DNA from: Sphingobium fontiphilum
Lineage (GTDB): Bacteria; Pseudomonadota; Alphaproteobacteria; Sphingomonadales; Sphingomonadaceae
Length of the DNA: 64,000 nucleotides
Direction of reading: 5' to 3'
Assembly (NCBI RefSeq): GCF_014196635.1
Contig: NZ_JACIEB010000001.1
Span: forward strand, 62,001 to 126,000
This document shows, piece by piece, positions 8,553 through 17,163 of this stretch. Both the position numbers and the translations under genes were made by a program. Each line of letters opens with the position of its first letter. Position 1 is the stretch's first letter. A model generated the notes under the pieces. The model worked only from the letters and a program-made list of their open reading frames with translations. It was not told the DNA's origin and ran no database searches.

Positions 8553-9134
8553 TCAGGACGAAGGCTGGATGGCGCAGGTTCCCCGGTGAATCCAGCTGAC
8601 GTCAACCGTCACGGCATCGGCGGCGCGTGATACGAATGCGCTCATCGTGCCGGGCGTGCCCGGCAATTCGTCGAGCAGGATGAAGGAAAAGGCCTTGCCC
8701 ATGATCGTCTTGCCGACCTCGACATGGCGGGGCCAGTAGTCGGCGACGCGGTCGAATGTCGGGCCGGCCATGGCGAATAATTTCTGCGGGTCGCTGGCGA
8801 TCTTGTAGGAAGGATCGGGCGCTGTGCCGGGCTCCGCCGTGCCGACGCCCACAGCCTTGGGAACATGGCCTGCGCCAAGGACCAGCGTGAACTGAGACGT
8901 TTGGCCGTAAATGATGTCGCTTTCGGCCTGCGCTTTTGCCGGGTCGATGTTGGTGGCGTGATGGACAGTGCAAAGCAGGGTGCGTTCGGGCGCGTCCTGA
9001 TCGGGCACCTGTGGCGCGCCTTCGTTAAAGGGCACATCTTCCTTGTTCAGTTCCTGCGCTGCGACGGCGGGGGCGATTCCGCCCAGAAGGAGTAGCGTCG
9101 GCAGAGCGATGCGGAAGGAAGCGAACATGGTCAT
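8553..9134 (-). CDS. Secreted protein of unknown function
   Basis: I do not recognise a family. The 193-residue product begins with a clear signal peptide (hydrophobic core ALPTLLLLGGIAPAVA, cleavage likely after AVAA). The mature part has two cysteines (LLCTVHH and GTCAIQ near the end) that could form a disulfide. A start at 9128 is equally possible. It lies just downstream of the PstS-like gene on the same strand, behind a strong terminator hairpin, and converges on the decarboxylase gene with a 4-base gap. A periplasmic or secreted role is inferred only from the signal peptide. Confidence 0.6.
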   Translation of the reverse strand: MTMFASFRIALPTLLLLGGIAPAVAAQELNKEDVPFNEGAPQVPDQDAPERTLLCTVHHATNIDPAKAQAESDIIYGQTSQFTLVLGAGHVPKAVGVGTAEPGTAPDPSYKIASDPQKLFAMAGPTFDRVADYWPRHVEVGKTIMGKAFSFILLDELPGTPGTMSAFVSRAADAVTVDVSWIHRGTCAIQPSS

Positions 9135-9157
9135 CCGATCAATGGGGCAAGAGGCAG

Positions 9158-9186
9158 AAAAAGGCCCGGCGCAATTGCGCCGGGCC
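9158..9186 (-). terminator. Terminator after the PstS-like gene
   Basis: A perfect 24-base palindrome at 9163-9186 (GGCCCGGCGCAA and its complement) folds to a very stable stem. Read leftward it is followed by five T residues (the A run at 9158-9162). It should stop transcription of the PstS-like gene before the small secreted-protein gene, or attenuate readthrough. Confidence 0.85.
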
Positions 9187-9210
9187 AGTTTGTCGCATGT
9201 ATTGCAGTGA

Positions 9211-10986
9211 TTAGCCGCCGATCGGGCGACCGAATTCGCCGGTGTTCGGGCACCAGCTGCGCTGACCACGGGTGTGGATCGTCAGCTGCGTGCCATCGGG
9301 ATCGGTCGGATCGTTGAAGGTGCGCTGGATGGCGACGCGCCAGGCCGGCGGCAGCGGCATGAAGCCGGACGAAACCAGCAAGCCAAGCGCGTTGTCCGAA
9401 ATGGTGCGGTTCTTCATATAGTAGGTGATGAAGCCGTTCAGCACGGTGCGCGAAGAGTTCACTGCGTAGCAGCTATAACCCAGATAGTTGGACGTGCCGA
9501 CGATGGCATAGGCGCGAACGTCGGTCGGGTTGGCCAGCGGGCTGGTCTTCGACGCGGGTTCGACCCAGTCCTGCGGCTGGTTGCGGCAACGGGCGCTGAG
9601 GTCGTTCGACGCACAGGCGCCGACCGGCGTGTAGACGCCGCTGCTGTTGGTTTCGGGCGGCAGGACCGAACCGAAGGCGGCGTTGATGGCGACCGGGGTC
9701 GGCGCACGGAACGCGCCGGCGGCGTTCTGGACGTCCGAGGTGTGCAGGTTGAAGGTGTTCTGTTCGGTGAACAGCACGCCGGGCAGCACATAGTCGGGGC
9801 CGACATAGCCCATACGGCCCTGGATCACCGTGTCACCGGGGGTCGAGGTCGGATCCTGGGTGAAGTCCAGATATTTGGCGACGCCGTCATTGCCATCGGC
9901 GACGGTGTACTTGCCCGCCACTTCGGCGTCGTTGCCGGTGTAGAAGACGCGGCCAGCGCCGAAATTGTCGGAGGTCTTGTCCCAGACCGCGCCGACCAGA
10001 TCGTCGCCATTGGCGGCGGTGGTGGTGCGGGTCGAACCGCCGGCATCCTTGTAGGTGCCCGGCAGGCGGCTGGTCGAGTCGCCATAGTTGTTGCCCGGCA
10101 CGGCGGCGCAGGCATTGGCCAGGAAGCGGGTCCACAGCGAGGTCGTGCCCGAGCTGTCCTGACGGCCGACGATCTGCAGCGGCACGCTGAACGTGTCGGA
10201 GTCGCTCGGATCCTTCAGCGAGACGTTGCCGTTCAGCTGAGTCAGGCGCGCAAAGTTCCAGTTCTTGATCTGGCCGTTGAAGATCTGGCAGACGGCGAGC
10301 TGGCTGAGGCGCAGACCGCCCGTGCCGTCGGCGCGGGGGAAGTTCAGGTTGTAGCTATATTCGGTGATCGAACCGTCGCCCTGGCGCACCTTCTTGTAGA
10401 CCGGATCATAAGCGATGGTCACCGGCGCGATCAGCAGCGGGAACTGGACCATGGCGCCATAGTTGTAGCGCGGGTTGGGATACTGGCCCGACGGGGGCGT
10501 GACGCCCGGCGCGACAACGGTGACGCCCTGGACGGTGCCGCCATTGTTATAGGCGTTGACGTCGCTGGTGCCCAGCGAGGTTTCCGACAGCGCATAGTGG
10601 ATCGCCGGGAACAGCTGCGTGCCTTCGGCGGGATCGATGTCGCCAGCGACGGCGGGCGAGTGGCTGTAGAAGGCGGCGATGCCGGTGCCCGAACCGGTCG
10701 ACTTGTAGGTCACGCGGTGGTTGGGGTTGAAGTCGGTGGTGGCGCAATCCTGCGGCGGCGTGCCGGCAAAGTTGAAGTCGGGCAGCGTCTGCGTCGTCGG
10801 CGGGGTGCCGGCGAAGATCAGGTCGGTCTTGACGCCGTAGCAGTCAGCGGCCTGGCGCCAGTAGGGGGCAGGCAGCGACGCGCCGTTGCCATAGGCATTG
10901 AGAACGGTCTGGGCGCCGGAAACGGCCGGCAGGCCCGCCGCGACGACAACGGCCGCCGAAGCAAGAAACTGAACTGTACGAAGCAT
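9211..10986 (-). CDS. Long PstS-like phosphate-binding protein, T2SS-linked
   Basis: The 591-residue protein has a signal peptide (residues 1 to about 25, ending SGAQT) and a type II periplasmic-binding fold. YKSTGSGTG (residues about 94-102) is the phosphate-binding loop, and VGRQDSSGTTSLW matches the second PstS phosphate contact. PstS proteins are usually near 340 residues, so this is a long variant. No pstCAB genes are nearby. Instead it is divergent from a complete T2SS operon, an arrangement that suggests a secreted phosphate scavenger and possible T2SS cargo. The chosen ATG has a perfect AGGAGG site; an upstream in-frame start at 11016 lacks one. Confidence 0.85.
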   Translation of the reverse strand: MLRTVQFLASAAVVVAAGLPAVSGAQTVLNAYGNGASLPAPYWRQAADCYGVKTDLIFAGTPPTTQTLPDFNFAGTPPQDCATTDFNPNHRVTYKSTGSGTGIAAFYSHSPAVAGDIDPAEGTQLFPAIHYALSETSLGTSDVNAYNNGGTVQGVTVVAPGVTPPSGQYPNPRYNYGAMVQFPLLIAPVTIAYDPVYKKVRQGDGSITEYSYNLNFPRADGTGGLRLSQLAVCQIFNGQIKNWNFARLTQLNGNVSLKDPSDSDTFSVPLQIVGRQDSSGTTSLWTRFLANACAAVPGNNYGDSTSRLPGTYKDAGGSTRTTTAANGDDLVGAVWDKTSDNFGAGRVFYTGNDAEVAGKYTVADGNDGVAKYLDFTQDPTSTPGDTVIQGRMGYVGPDYVLPGVLFTEQNTFNLHTSDVQNAAGAFRAPTPVAINAAFGSVLPPETNSSGVYTPVGACASNDLSARCRNQPQDWVEPASKTSPLANPTDVRAYAIVGTSNYLGYSCYAVNSSRTVLNGFITYYMKNRTISDNALGLLVSSGFMPLPPAWRVAIQRTFNDPTDPDGTQLTIHTRGQRSWCPNTGEFGRPIGG

Positions 10987-11072
10987 GAAATCCTCCTGTT
11001 CGAAACACAAGCGCATGCGCTTTCCGAATATTCAGGGCATGAATATTCGAAATTTTGCCGATACCGGCAAAA

Positions 11073-11090
11073 CTGTCATAAAAATGAAAC
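11073..11090 (+). promoter_or_regulatory. Pho-box-like element
   Basis: CTGTCAT, then AAAA, then ATGAAAC resembles the PhoB direct repeat (two 7-mers CTGTCAT/C spaced by 4 A/T bases). The first half is a perfect match and the second matches 4 of 7. It sits 87 bases upstream of the PstS-like start. Its best half points rightward, so orientation for that gene is not ideal. Low-to-moderate confidence. Confidence 0.4.
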
Positions 11091-11234
11091 TTTAAATGGA
11101 GCGCCGGCCATGGCGCTGTTTCAGATGGCCTAGAATATACCCCACCAAATAACGACCTTTTTTGAGTCGCTATGACCAAAAGCCTTATTCTCGTAGGAGA
11201 TTCGACTCTTCAATGCGGTATAGACACTAGGACA

Positions 11235-11252
11235 GTAACAATTTTATGACAT
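11235..11252 (-). promoter_or_regulatory. Candidate Pho box between the PstS-like gene and the T2SS operon
   Basis: On the minus strand this reads ATGTCAT, AAAA, TTGTTAC, matching the PhoB consensus at 6 of 7 and 5 of 7 positions with the exact 4-base A spacer. It lies about 250 bases upstream of the PstS-like start and about 76 bases upstream of the gspE start. The 10987-11327 spacer is clearly more AT-rich than its surroundings and contains no gene that I can see. PhoB control of both divergent units is an inference. Confidence 0.5.
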
Positions 11253-11327
11253 GATTCGGTAAGGGGACTTTAGGGGCTGTCCTCTTGTCGCGTCGGGGGC
11301 GGGTCTGCGCCGGGTTCGGAGGGTTGC

Positions 11328-13073
11328 GTGGTGGGGGGAATGATTGTGTCGGCGCCGGCGCCCGATGATGGGCGGCCGGTCGCAGCGGTCGTCCACGAAG
11401 AATTTCACGATGTCATGATCGCGCGTCTGGTTGCCGCGGGCCTGCTCTCGCGGGAGGCCGGGCAGCGGGCGGGTCATGTACAGCAGGAAACGGGGGACAG
11501 GATCGAAACCGTGCTGACGCGCCTGGGCATGATATCCGAACGTCGCCTGGCCCAGTTTCTGTCTGAAACGGCAAGGGCGCCATTGATCCTTGCGCAGCAA
11601 TTTCCCGATGATCCGGTCGGCGCCGGCGTCATCTCTCACCGTTTTCTGCGCGATCAGCGGGTGCTGCCGATTTCCGATGCCGGTGGCGTCATGGTGATCG
11701 CGGTCGCCAATCCGCTGGACCACTATGCCCGCGACGCCATCGCGTTCAGCACCGGGACGCCAGTGCGGGTGATGGTGGGCATGGCGACCGATATAGATGC
11801 GGCGCTGGAGCGCCTGTACGGAGAGGAGCGCGGTGGAGAGGCAGACCTGACCGAAATGGGCGAAGAGGATCTGGAGAGGCTGAAGGACCAGACCAGCGAC
11901 GCTCCGGCGATCCGGGCAGTCAATCGTCTGATCGCGCGGGCGGGCGAGATGCAGGCGTCCGACATTCATCTGGAACCGACCGAAGACGGTTTGGCGGTGC
12001 GTTTCCGCATTGATGGCGTCATGCGCGAAATGGTGCCGCTGCCCGCATCGATGAAACAGTCGCTGGTCAGCCGGATCAAGGTGATGGCGTCGCTGAACAT
12101 CGCCGAGCGGCGATTGCCGCAGGATGGGCGCCTGCGTCTGGCCGTGCGCGGGCACGAAATCGACCTGCGCGTCGCCACCTCGCCAACGATCCATGGCGAA
12201 AGCGTCGTGATGCGCCTGCTCGACCGGTCGAATGTCGCGCTCGACTTCAAGGCGCTGGGCTATGGTGAGGAACAGGCGGAGGCGCTTTTGCGCAATGTGC
12301 GCCGCCCGCACGGCATCGTTTTGGTCACCGGCCCCACGGGCAGCGGCAAGACGACCACGCTCTACGCTGCGCTCGACCAGATCAACACGCCCGAGCGCAA
12401 GATATTGACCATTGAGGATCCGATCGAATATCGACTGGCGGGCGTCAACCAGACCCAGGTGCAACCCGGCATCGGCCTGACCTTCGCTTCGGCGCTGCGA
12501 TCCTTCCTGCGGCAGGATCCCGACGTTGTCATGGTCGGCGAAATTCGCGATCTGGAAACGGCGCAGATCGCCGTGCAGGCGGCCCTGACCGGCCACAGCA
12601 TCCTGTCGACCCTGCATACAAACAGCGCCGCCGCCGCCGTGGCCCGGTTGATGGATATGGGAATCGAACCTTTCCTGCTGACCAGCACGCTCAACGCAGT
12701 GCTCGCCCAGCGACTGGTGCGGCGCCTGTGCCCCCATTGCAGCCAGCCGGCTCCTCATGCGGCGGCGCGTCTGGAAGCGGCCGGAATTGAACCGGCGCTG
12801 CTGGCGAATATCCCCCAGCATAGCGATTTTCGACAACCGGTCGGGTGCGATAGCTGTGGCGGATCCGGCTATCAGGGGCGTCTGGCGCTGGTCGAGCTGC
12901 TGGAGGTCGACGATCGGCTGGCGGAACTGATATTGCAGCGCGCCGAGGGTCGCGAGTTGCAGCGCGCGGCGCAGGCAGGCGGAATGCGGGTGATGCTGGC
13001 CGATGGTCTGGTCAAGGCGGCGGCGGGCGTGACCACGATCGAGGAAGTGTTGCGGGTGACGCGCGAGATCTGA
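11328..13073 (+). CDS. gspE: Type II secretion ATPase GspE
   Basis: GspE is the cytoplasmic hexameric ATPase that powers pseudopilus assembly. The 581-residue protein has an N1/N2 domain (residues about 20-170) and a RecA-like domain. Walker A is GPTGSGKTTT (K341), the Walker B and Asp-box region is DPDVVMVGEIRD, and the His box is STLHTN. The four-cysteine metal site is C468/C471 (CPHC) and C507/C510 (CDSC), typical of GspE. GTG 11328 has GGAGGG four bases upstream; ATG 11340 is an alternative. It is the first gene of the T2SS operon and its stop overlaps gspF (TGATG). Confidence 0.96.
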   Translation: MVGGMIVSAPAPDDGRPVAAVVHEEFHDVMIARLVAAGLLSREAGQRAGHVQQETGDRIETVLTRLGMISERRLAQFLSETARAPLILAQQFPDDPVGAGVISHRFLRDQRVLPISDAGGVMVIAVANPLDHYARDAIAFSTGTPVRVMVGMATDIDAALERLYGEERGGEADLTEMGEEDLERLKDQTSDAPAIRAVNRLIARAGEMQASDIHLEPTEDGLAVRFRIDGVMREMVPLPASMKQSLVSRIKVMASLNIAERRLPQDGRLRLAVRGHEIDLRVATSPTIHGESVVMRLLDRSNVALDFKALGYGEEQAEALLRNVRRPHGIVLVTGPTGSGKTTTLYAALDQINTPERKILTIEDPIEYRLAGVNQTQVQPGIGLTFASALRSFLRQDPDVVMVGEIRDLETAQIAVQAALTGHSILSTLHTNSAAAAVARLMDMGIEPFLLTSTLNAVLAQRLVRRLCPHCSQPAPHAAARLEAAGIEPALLANIPQHSDFRQPVGCDSCGGSGYQGRLALVELLEVDDRLAELILQRAEGRELQRAAQAGGMRVMLADGLVKAAAGVTTIEEVLRVTREI

Positions 13074-14281
13074 TGAGCATGGCCACGTTTCACTATCGTG
13101 CGGCATCCATGACCGGCGCCATTCGTGAAGGCGCGATAGAGGCCGCGTCGCTGGCGCAGGCGGTCGCCCAGTTGCAGGGGCAGGGGCTGCGCCCGATCCG
13201 CACGACGGAGGTCGTGGCGGGCGGCAAGACCGGGCGCAAGCGCAGGGTCGATCCCGATCAGATGGTCAAGGCGATCAACGAGATGGGCGTGCTGGTTGCA
13301 GCCGGCCTGTCGCTGGACCGCAGCCTCGTCATCGTTACCGACAATATAGAAGGTGCAGCGCTGAAGGCGACCTTTGGCGATGTTCATCGGCTGGTGAAGG
13401 AGGGCAAGCCGTTGTCGGAGGCTGTTCAATCCTTCGGCGATGTTTTCCCCGCGATGGCCGCCCCGATGATTGCGGCCGGCGAAGCCAATGGCGATCCCGG
13501 CGCGGCGCTGGCCAAGCTGGCGGCGACGCTGGAGCGGATGCAGAAATTGCGGCGTGAGGTGACATCCGCGCTTATCTACCCGGCGATATTGGTCGCGCTG
13601 GCCAGCAGCGTCATCATGTTGATGCTGTTGTTCGTGGTGCCCCAGTTCGAAGGGCTTTTCGCGGGCGCCGAAGACCGGCTGCCGGCGATGACCCGCATGG
13701 TTGTCGGCGCCAGCCGGGGTTTTCGCGCTTATGGGCTGGTGATGCTGCTGATTGCGGTGGGGGCCGTCGCCCTGCTTCGGCTGTGGCTGGCGCAGCCCGC
13801 CATGCGAGAGAGCATCGACCGCGCTTTGCTGGCGCTGCCGTTGCTTGGCGATCTGGTGCGCCGCATGGAGATTGGCCGTTTCGCGCGTGTGCTGGGCAAT
13901 CTGCTGGGCGGCGGCGTGCCGTTGCCGACGGCGTTGGCGCTGGCCCAGCGCACGGTGGCCAACCGGGTCATCGGCGCGGCCATCGTCCAGATTGCCGAGC
14001 GCGTGCGCGAGGGCGGCCTGTTGTCGCAAATGGTCGCGCAATCGGGGCAATTTCCCCGCATGGCTTTGAGCTTTGTCCGCACCGGCGAGGAGACCGCTCG
14101 ACTTGATACCATGCTGGATCGGCTGGCCGATGTACTGGATGATGAGGTGGCGTTGCGACTGAAGCGCCTCACCGCTATGCTGACGCCGATCATCACGATT
14201 GTCATGGGCGTGACCGTTGCCGTCATTATCGGCTCCATCATGACTGCGATTCTGGGTTTCAACGAGCTTGCACTGGAGTGA
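13073..14281 (+). CDS. gspF: Type II secretion inner-membrane platform protein GspF
   Basis: GspF is the polytopic platform protein contacting GspE and the pseudopilins. The 402-residue product has the two repeated T2SSF domains: the first around residues 70-190, ending in the membrane segment LIYPAILVALASSVIMLMLL, and the second ending in TPIITIVMGVTVAVIIGSIM. The motifs GEANGDPGAALAKLA and TGEETARLDTML are the paired signatures of each repeat. It overlaps gspE by one base and its stop overlaps the gspG ATG, so all three are translationally coupled. Confidence 0.95.
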   Translation: MSMATFHYRAASMTGAIREGAIEAASLAQAVAQLQGQGLRPIRTTEVVAGGKTGRKRRVDPDQMVKAINEMGVLVAAGLSLDRSLVIVTDNIEGAALKATFGDVHRLVKEGKPLSEAVQSFGDVFPAMAAPMIAAGEANGDPGAALAKLAATLERMQKLRREVTSALIYPAILVALASSVIMLMLLFVVPQFEGLFAGAEDRLPAMTRMVVGASRGFRAYGLVMLLIAVGAVALLRLWLAQPAMRESIDRALLALPLLGDLVRRMEIGRFARVLGNLLGGGVPLPTALALAQRTVANRVIGAAIVQIAERVREGGLLSQMVAQSGQFPRMALSFVRTGEETARLDTMLDRLADVLDDEVALRLKRLTAMLTPIITIVMGVTVAVIIGSIMTAILGFNELALE

Positions 14282-14730
14282 TGATGATTGCGCGCGAACA
14301 TGGGGCCGATGGTCGACCCGTCACGGGGGAAGGCGGCTTCACCCTGCTGGAACTGTTGGTGGTGATCGCCATTCTGGGACTGCTCGCGGCCATCGTCGCG
14401 CCGCAGGCGCTGCGTTATCTGGGCAGTTCGAAAAGCCAGACAGCCAAGGTGCAGATCAGGAATATCGCGTCGGCCATGGAATTATATCGTTTCGACAATG
14501 GCGGCCCGCCGCCGCAGGCGGCCGGGTTGGAAGCGCTGGTGAAGGCGCCTGCCAGTGCGGCGGCCTGGAACGGGCCCTATTTGCCGCAGGCGAGCGCGTT
14601 GATCGACCCATGGGGCAAGCCCTATCAGTTCAAGGCGCCGGGCGAACATGGCGAATTCGATATCTTCACCCTGGGGTCGGACGGCGCACCCGGCGGCACC
14701 GGCGAGGCCAAGGATGTCGGCAATTGGTGA
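14281..14730 (+). CDS. gspG: Major pseudopilin GspG
   Basis: GspG builds the periplasmic pseudopilus. The prepilin site is GG|FTLLELLVVIAILGLLAA, with glutamate at +5, after a leader of about 20 residues. The body ends with NGPYLPQ, DPWGKPYQFKAPG and FTLGSDGAPGGTGEAKDVGNW, the conserved calcium-binding C-terminus of major pseudopilins. Total length is 149 residues. ATG 14281 overlaps the gspF stop as TGATG; GTG 14278 and ATG 14284 are alternatives. Its stop is two codons ahead of gspH in the same frame. Confidence 0.96.
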   Translation: MMIAREHGADGRPVTGEGGFTLLELLVVIAILGLLAAIVAPQALRYLGSSKSQTAKVQIRNIASAMELYRFDNGGPPPQAAGLEALVKAPASAAAWNGPYLPQASALIDPWGKPYQFKAPGEHGEFDIFTLGSDGAPGGTGEAKDVGNW

Positions 14731-14736
14731 TTCGCC

Positions 14737-15135
14737 TTGACGCTGCTTGAAAGTCTGGTGACCGTCGCCATCACGCTGCTGCTGGCGACCATCGCCTTTC
14801 CCGCTATGGATCGCGCCGCCCAAAGTCTGGCGCAGGCGCAGGCGCGGGTGGCGTTGGTGGCCGATGTGCGGACCGCGCGCGCCAGCGCCTTGCGCGAAGG
14901 GCGGGCGGTGGCTCTGGTGATCGGCGAGAATGGCGACCGTTACATGGTCGACGGCCGGATTGTCGTTCTGCCCGACGGGTTGCGCCTCTCGTCGCGTCCG
15001 GGAAGGGCCATCGCCTTCTACCCGGACGGAACCGCCAATGGTTCGACACTGGCCCTGACCGGTCCAAAGAGCATCGGCCTTTGGCGGGTCGCACCCGCGA
15101 CCGGCCTGATCGCGTCACTGGAGGCTGCACAGTGA
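14737..15135 (+). CDS. gspH: Minor pseudopilin GspH, with a missing leader (possible frameshift)
   Basis: The protein has the pseudopilin helix (LTLLESLVTVAITLLLATIAFPAM) and a GspH-like body with DVRTARASALREGRAVALVIGENG. The only start in frame after the gspG stop is TTG 14737, which begins the product right at TLLES with no leader and no -1 glycine. That cannot be processed normally. An ATG at 14714 in another frame, inside the gspG end, reads MSAIGDS before going out of frame; one extra base between 14731 and 14737 would join it to LTLLESLV and give a normal short leader. This suggests a real single-base deletion or a sequence error. Confidence 0.8.
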   Translation: MTLLESLVTVAITLLLATIAFPAMDRAAQSLAQAQARVALVADVRTARASALREGRAVALVIGENGDRYMVDGRIVVLPDGLRLSSRPGRAIAFYPDGTANGSTLALTGPKSIGLWRVAPATGLIASLEAAQ

Positions 15136-15491
15136 ACGAGCGGGGCTCCATCTTCATCGAGACGCTGATCGCATCGGCGATATTGGCGCTGATCCTGGGG
15201 GCCATGTTCCAGATATTGCAGGATAGCGCCCATCGGGCTGCGCGCGTCGCGGGACAGCGCGAGGCGCTGGCCATCGCCCAGTCGCGCCTGGCCGAATATC
15301 CTCTGAACCAACCGGCCGCGACGATGACGCGAAACGGTGTCGAAGGGCAATATCGCTGGCATGTGGAGGTGCGCGACGGCGTTCCGGGCGTTCCGGCGGG
15401 ATTGGCCCGCGTTGTGGTGACGGTGGCGCGGGCTGGCGACCGGATGCCGCTGACCCGGATCGCGACGCTTCGTCCGGGCGGGCGGCCATGA
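15132..15491 (+). CDS. gspI: Minor pseudopilin GspI
   Basis: The start is GTG 15132, overlapping the gspH stop by four bases. The leader MNERG is followed by SIFIETLIASAILALILGAM, a prepilin site with glutamate at +5. The body (QREALAIAQSRLAEYP, then GQYRWHVEVRD) matches the GspI family. Length is 119 residues. GspI nucleates the pseudopilus tip with GspJ and GspK. The upstream open frame back to 15081 is not used, since it would put a charged stretch before the leader. Confidence 0.93.
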   Translation: MNERGSIFIETLIASAILALILGAMFQILQDSAHRAARVAGQREALAIAQSRLAEYPLNQPAATMTRNGVEGQYRWHVEVRDGVPGVPAGLARVVVTVARAGDRMPLTRIATLRPGGRP

Positions 15492-16144
15492 ACGCCGCTA
15501 TGCGCGCGCAGGCTGGTTTCACGCTGGTGGAACTGCTGGTCAGCCTGGCGATCATGGGCATGATGGCGGCCATGCTGATGTCGGGGCTGGTGACCGGGCG
15601 GCGCGTGTGGGAGCGGGTGGAGCATCGCACACAGGCGGGCGAGGATGTCATGGCGGCGCAGGATGCGGTGCGGTCGCTGGTGCGGCGGTCGATCGCCCTG
15701 GGCAGCCTGGATGGCAGCCGGACGCGCGTGCTGTTCACGGGTGACGAACGGCAGATGCAGTTTCTTTCCGCCGCGCCCGACGCGCTGGCGCCCATGCCGC
15801 CCATGTCCTACCGGCTGGGGTTGTCGGCGGGTGGCGCGCTGACCCTCGACCGGCTGCCCGATCTTGCGACGGACGATAGTGGTGCATTGACCCGGCTGGT
15901 GCTGGCGCGCGGGATAACGGGTCTGGAATTCAGCTATTTTGGACCGACCCCGCCGGACAACAGCCTGCGCTGGCGAACAAGATGGGTCCGCCAGCCCACG
16001 ATGCCGCGCCTCGTCCGCATTCGCGCCACCTATCGGCCGGGAGACAGGCGGGTGTGGCCCGACCTCATCATGCAACCCAGCGCGACGATCGATACCTTGT
16101 GCGTCTACGCGCCTGCGACCGGGCGTTGCCGGGGGCGGACATGA
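15488..16144 (+). CDS. gspJ: Minor pseudopilin GspJ
   Basis: The 218-residue protein has a leader ending in G followed by FTLVELLVSLAIMGMMAAML, with glutamate at +5. The tip-complex partner body contains ALTRLVLARGITGLEFSYFGP and ends with RIRATYRPGDRRVWPDLIM, typical of GspJ. It overlaps both neighbours by four bases (ATGA), so it is coupled to gspI and gspL. Confidence 0.93.
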   Translation: MNAAMRAQAGFTLVELLVSLAIMGMMAAMLMSGLVTGRRVWERVEHRTQAGEDVMAAQDAVRSLVRRSIALGSLDGSRTRVLFTGDERQMQFLSAAPDALAPMPPMSYRLGLSAGGALTLDRLPDLATDDSGALTRLVLARGITGLEFSYFGPTPPDNSLRWRTRWVRQPTMPRLVRIRATYRPGDRRVWPDLIMQPSATIDTLCVYAPATGRCRGRT

Positions 16145-17163
16145 CGATCAACGAGATATTGTCGGCTGACATGCCGACCATGCGCCGATGGATCGGGCAG
16201 GGCTGGCGTTGGTGGGTCGACCAGATGGCGTCAATGATCCCTATGGGCGCTCGCCTGTCCGGCCATCGCGGGCCGATCATCGAACGCTCTGCTGCCCATG
16301 AGGGCGGCTGGCGCGTGGCGGGTTCGGATCAGCCCGCGCTAATGCTGTCGGGCCGCCGCCGGGCGCGAGTGCTGATGGCGTTGACGCCTGACGATCTGCT
16401 GTGCCGGACCATAGAGGCTCCAGCATTGGGCCGCGGCGAGTTGCGCGCCATGCTGGAGATGGACATTGACAGGATCGGGCCGTTGACCGCCGATCAGGTC
16501 TGTTTCGACCATGAGATTGTCGCTCGGCCGGATCAGCGCCTGACCCTTCGCATCGCCATGACGCATCGCGCGCGACTGACAGGCTGGATCGGGGAACTGG
16601 CCGCGCTTGACATCGCCCCGACGCGCGTTGCCCTGCGCGAAGCGGATGGCGGACTGCATTTCGACTTTCTGCCGCAACTCGACAGGGGCGCTGGAGCGGC
16701 AAGCGGAGCGTGGCGTTGGTGGCTGGCCGTCGCCATGCTGTTCGCGCTCAATCTGGGCGCGATGGTGTGGCGCGACCGGGCGGCGGTGGATGCGATGCGC
16801 GCGACCATGGAGGAACAGGCGCCGGCGGGGCGGACCGCGCTTCTGATCCGCCAGCGCCTGCTGACCGAACAGCAGCGGCGCGCGCAACTGATAGCGGCCC
16901 GCGCCAACACCGATCCGTTACGGGTGATGGCGGCGGTCAGCGCCGCGCTGCCGCGCGGGGCGTGGGTGCAGCGGTTTGAACTGAAAGGGCGCAGCCTGCG
17001 CCTTGTCGGCTTTGCGCCCGCCGATGTGGATATTCTCGAAGCTCTCGGCCAATCGCCGGTTTTGCGGCAGGTGGCGGACAATGGCGGCGATTCCGCGCCG
17101 CCCGCCGATGCGGGCCAACTGGCGGCGTTCGACGTGGTGGCGAGCGTGGGAGCGAGCCGATGA
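16141..17163 (+). CDS. gspL: Type II secretion assembly protein GspL
   Basis: The 340-residue product has a cytoplasmic N-terminal domain, one membrane segment near residues 190-208 (WWLAVAMLFALNLGAMVW) and a PilN-like periplasmic part ending LGQSPVLRQVADNG. GspL bridges the GspE ATPase to GspM and the pseudopilus. The start at 16141 overlaps the gspJ stop (ATGA); the frame is open to 15982, but that extension only mirrors gspJ. The position before gspM supports the call, although the sequence is diverged from enterobacterial GspL. Confidence 0.87.
   Translation: MTINEILSADMPTMRRWIGQGWRWWVDQMASMIPMGARLSGHRGPIIERSAAHEGGWRVAGSDQPALMLSGRRRARVLMALTPDDLLCRTIEAPALGRGELRAMLEMDIDRIGPLTADQVCFDHEIVARPDQRLTLRIAMTHRARLTGWIGELAALDIAPTRVALREADGGLHFDFLPQLDRGAGAASGAWRWWLAVAMLFALNLGAMVWRDRAAVDAMRATMEEQAPAGRTALLIRQRLLTEQQRRAQLIAARANTDPLRVMAAVSAALPRGAWVQRFELKGRSLRLVGFAPADVDILEALGQSPVLRQVADNGGDSAPPADAGQLAAFDVVASVGASR

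Noticed and set aside
9274-11133. A 619-codon open frame on the plus strand opposite the PstS-like gene
   Set aside because: It is the mirror of a strong coding frame; composition is Arg/Gly/Val-rich without domains, and the minus-strand protein has clear PstS motifs and a ribosome-binding site.
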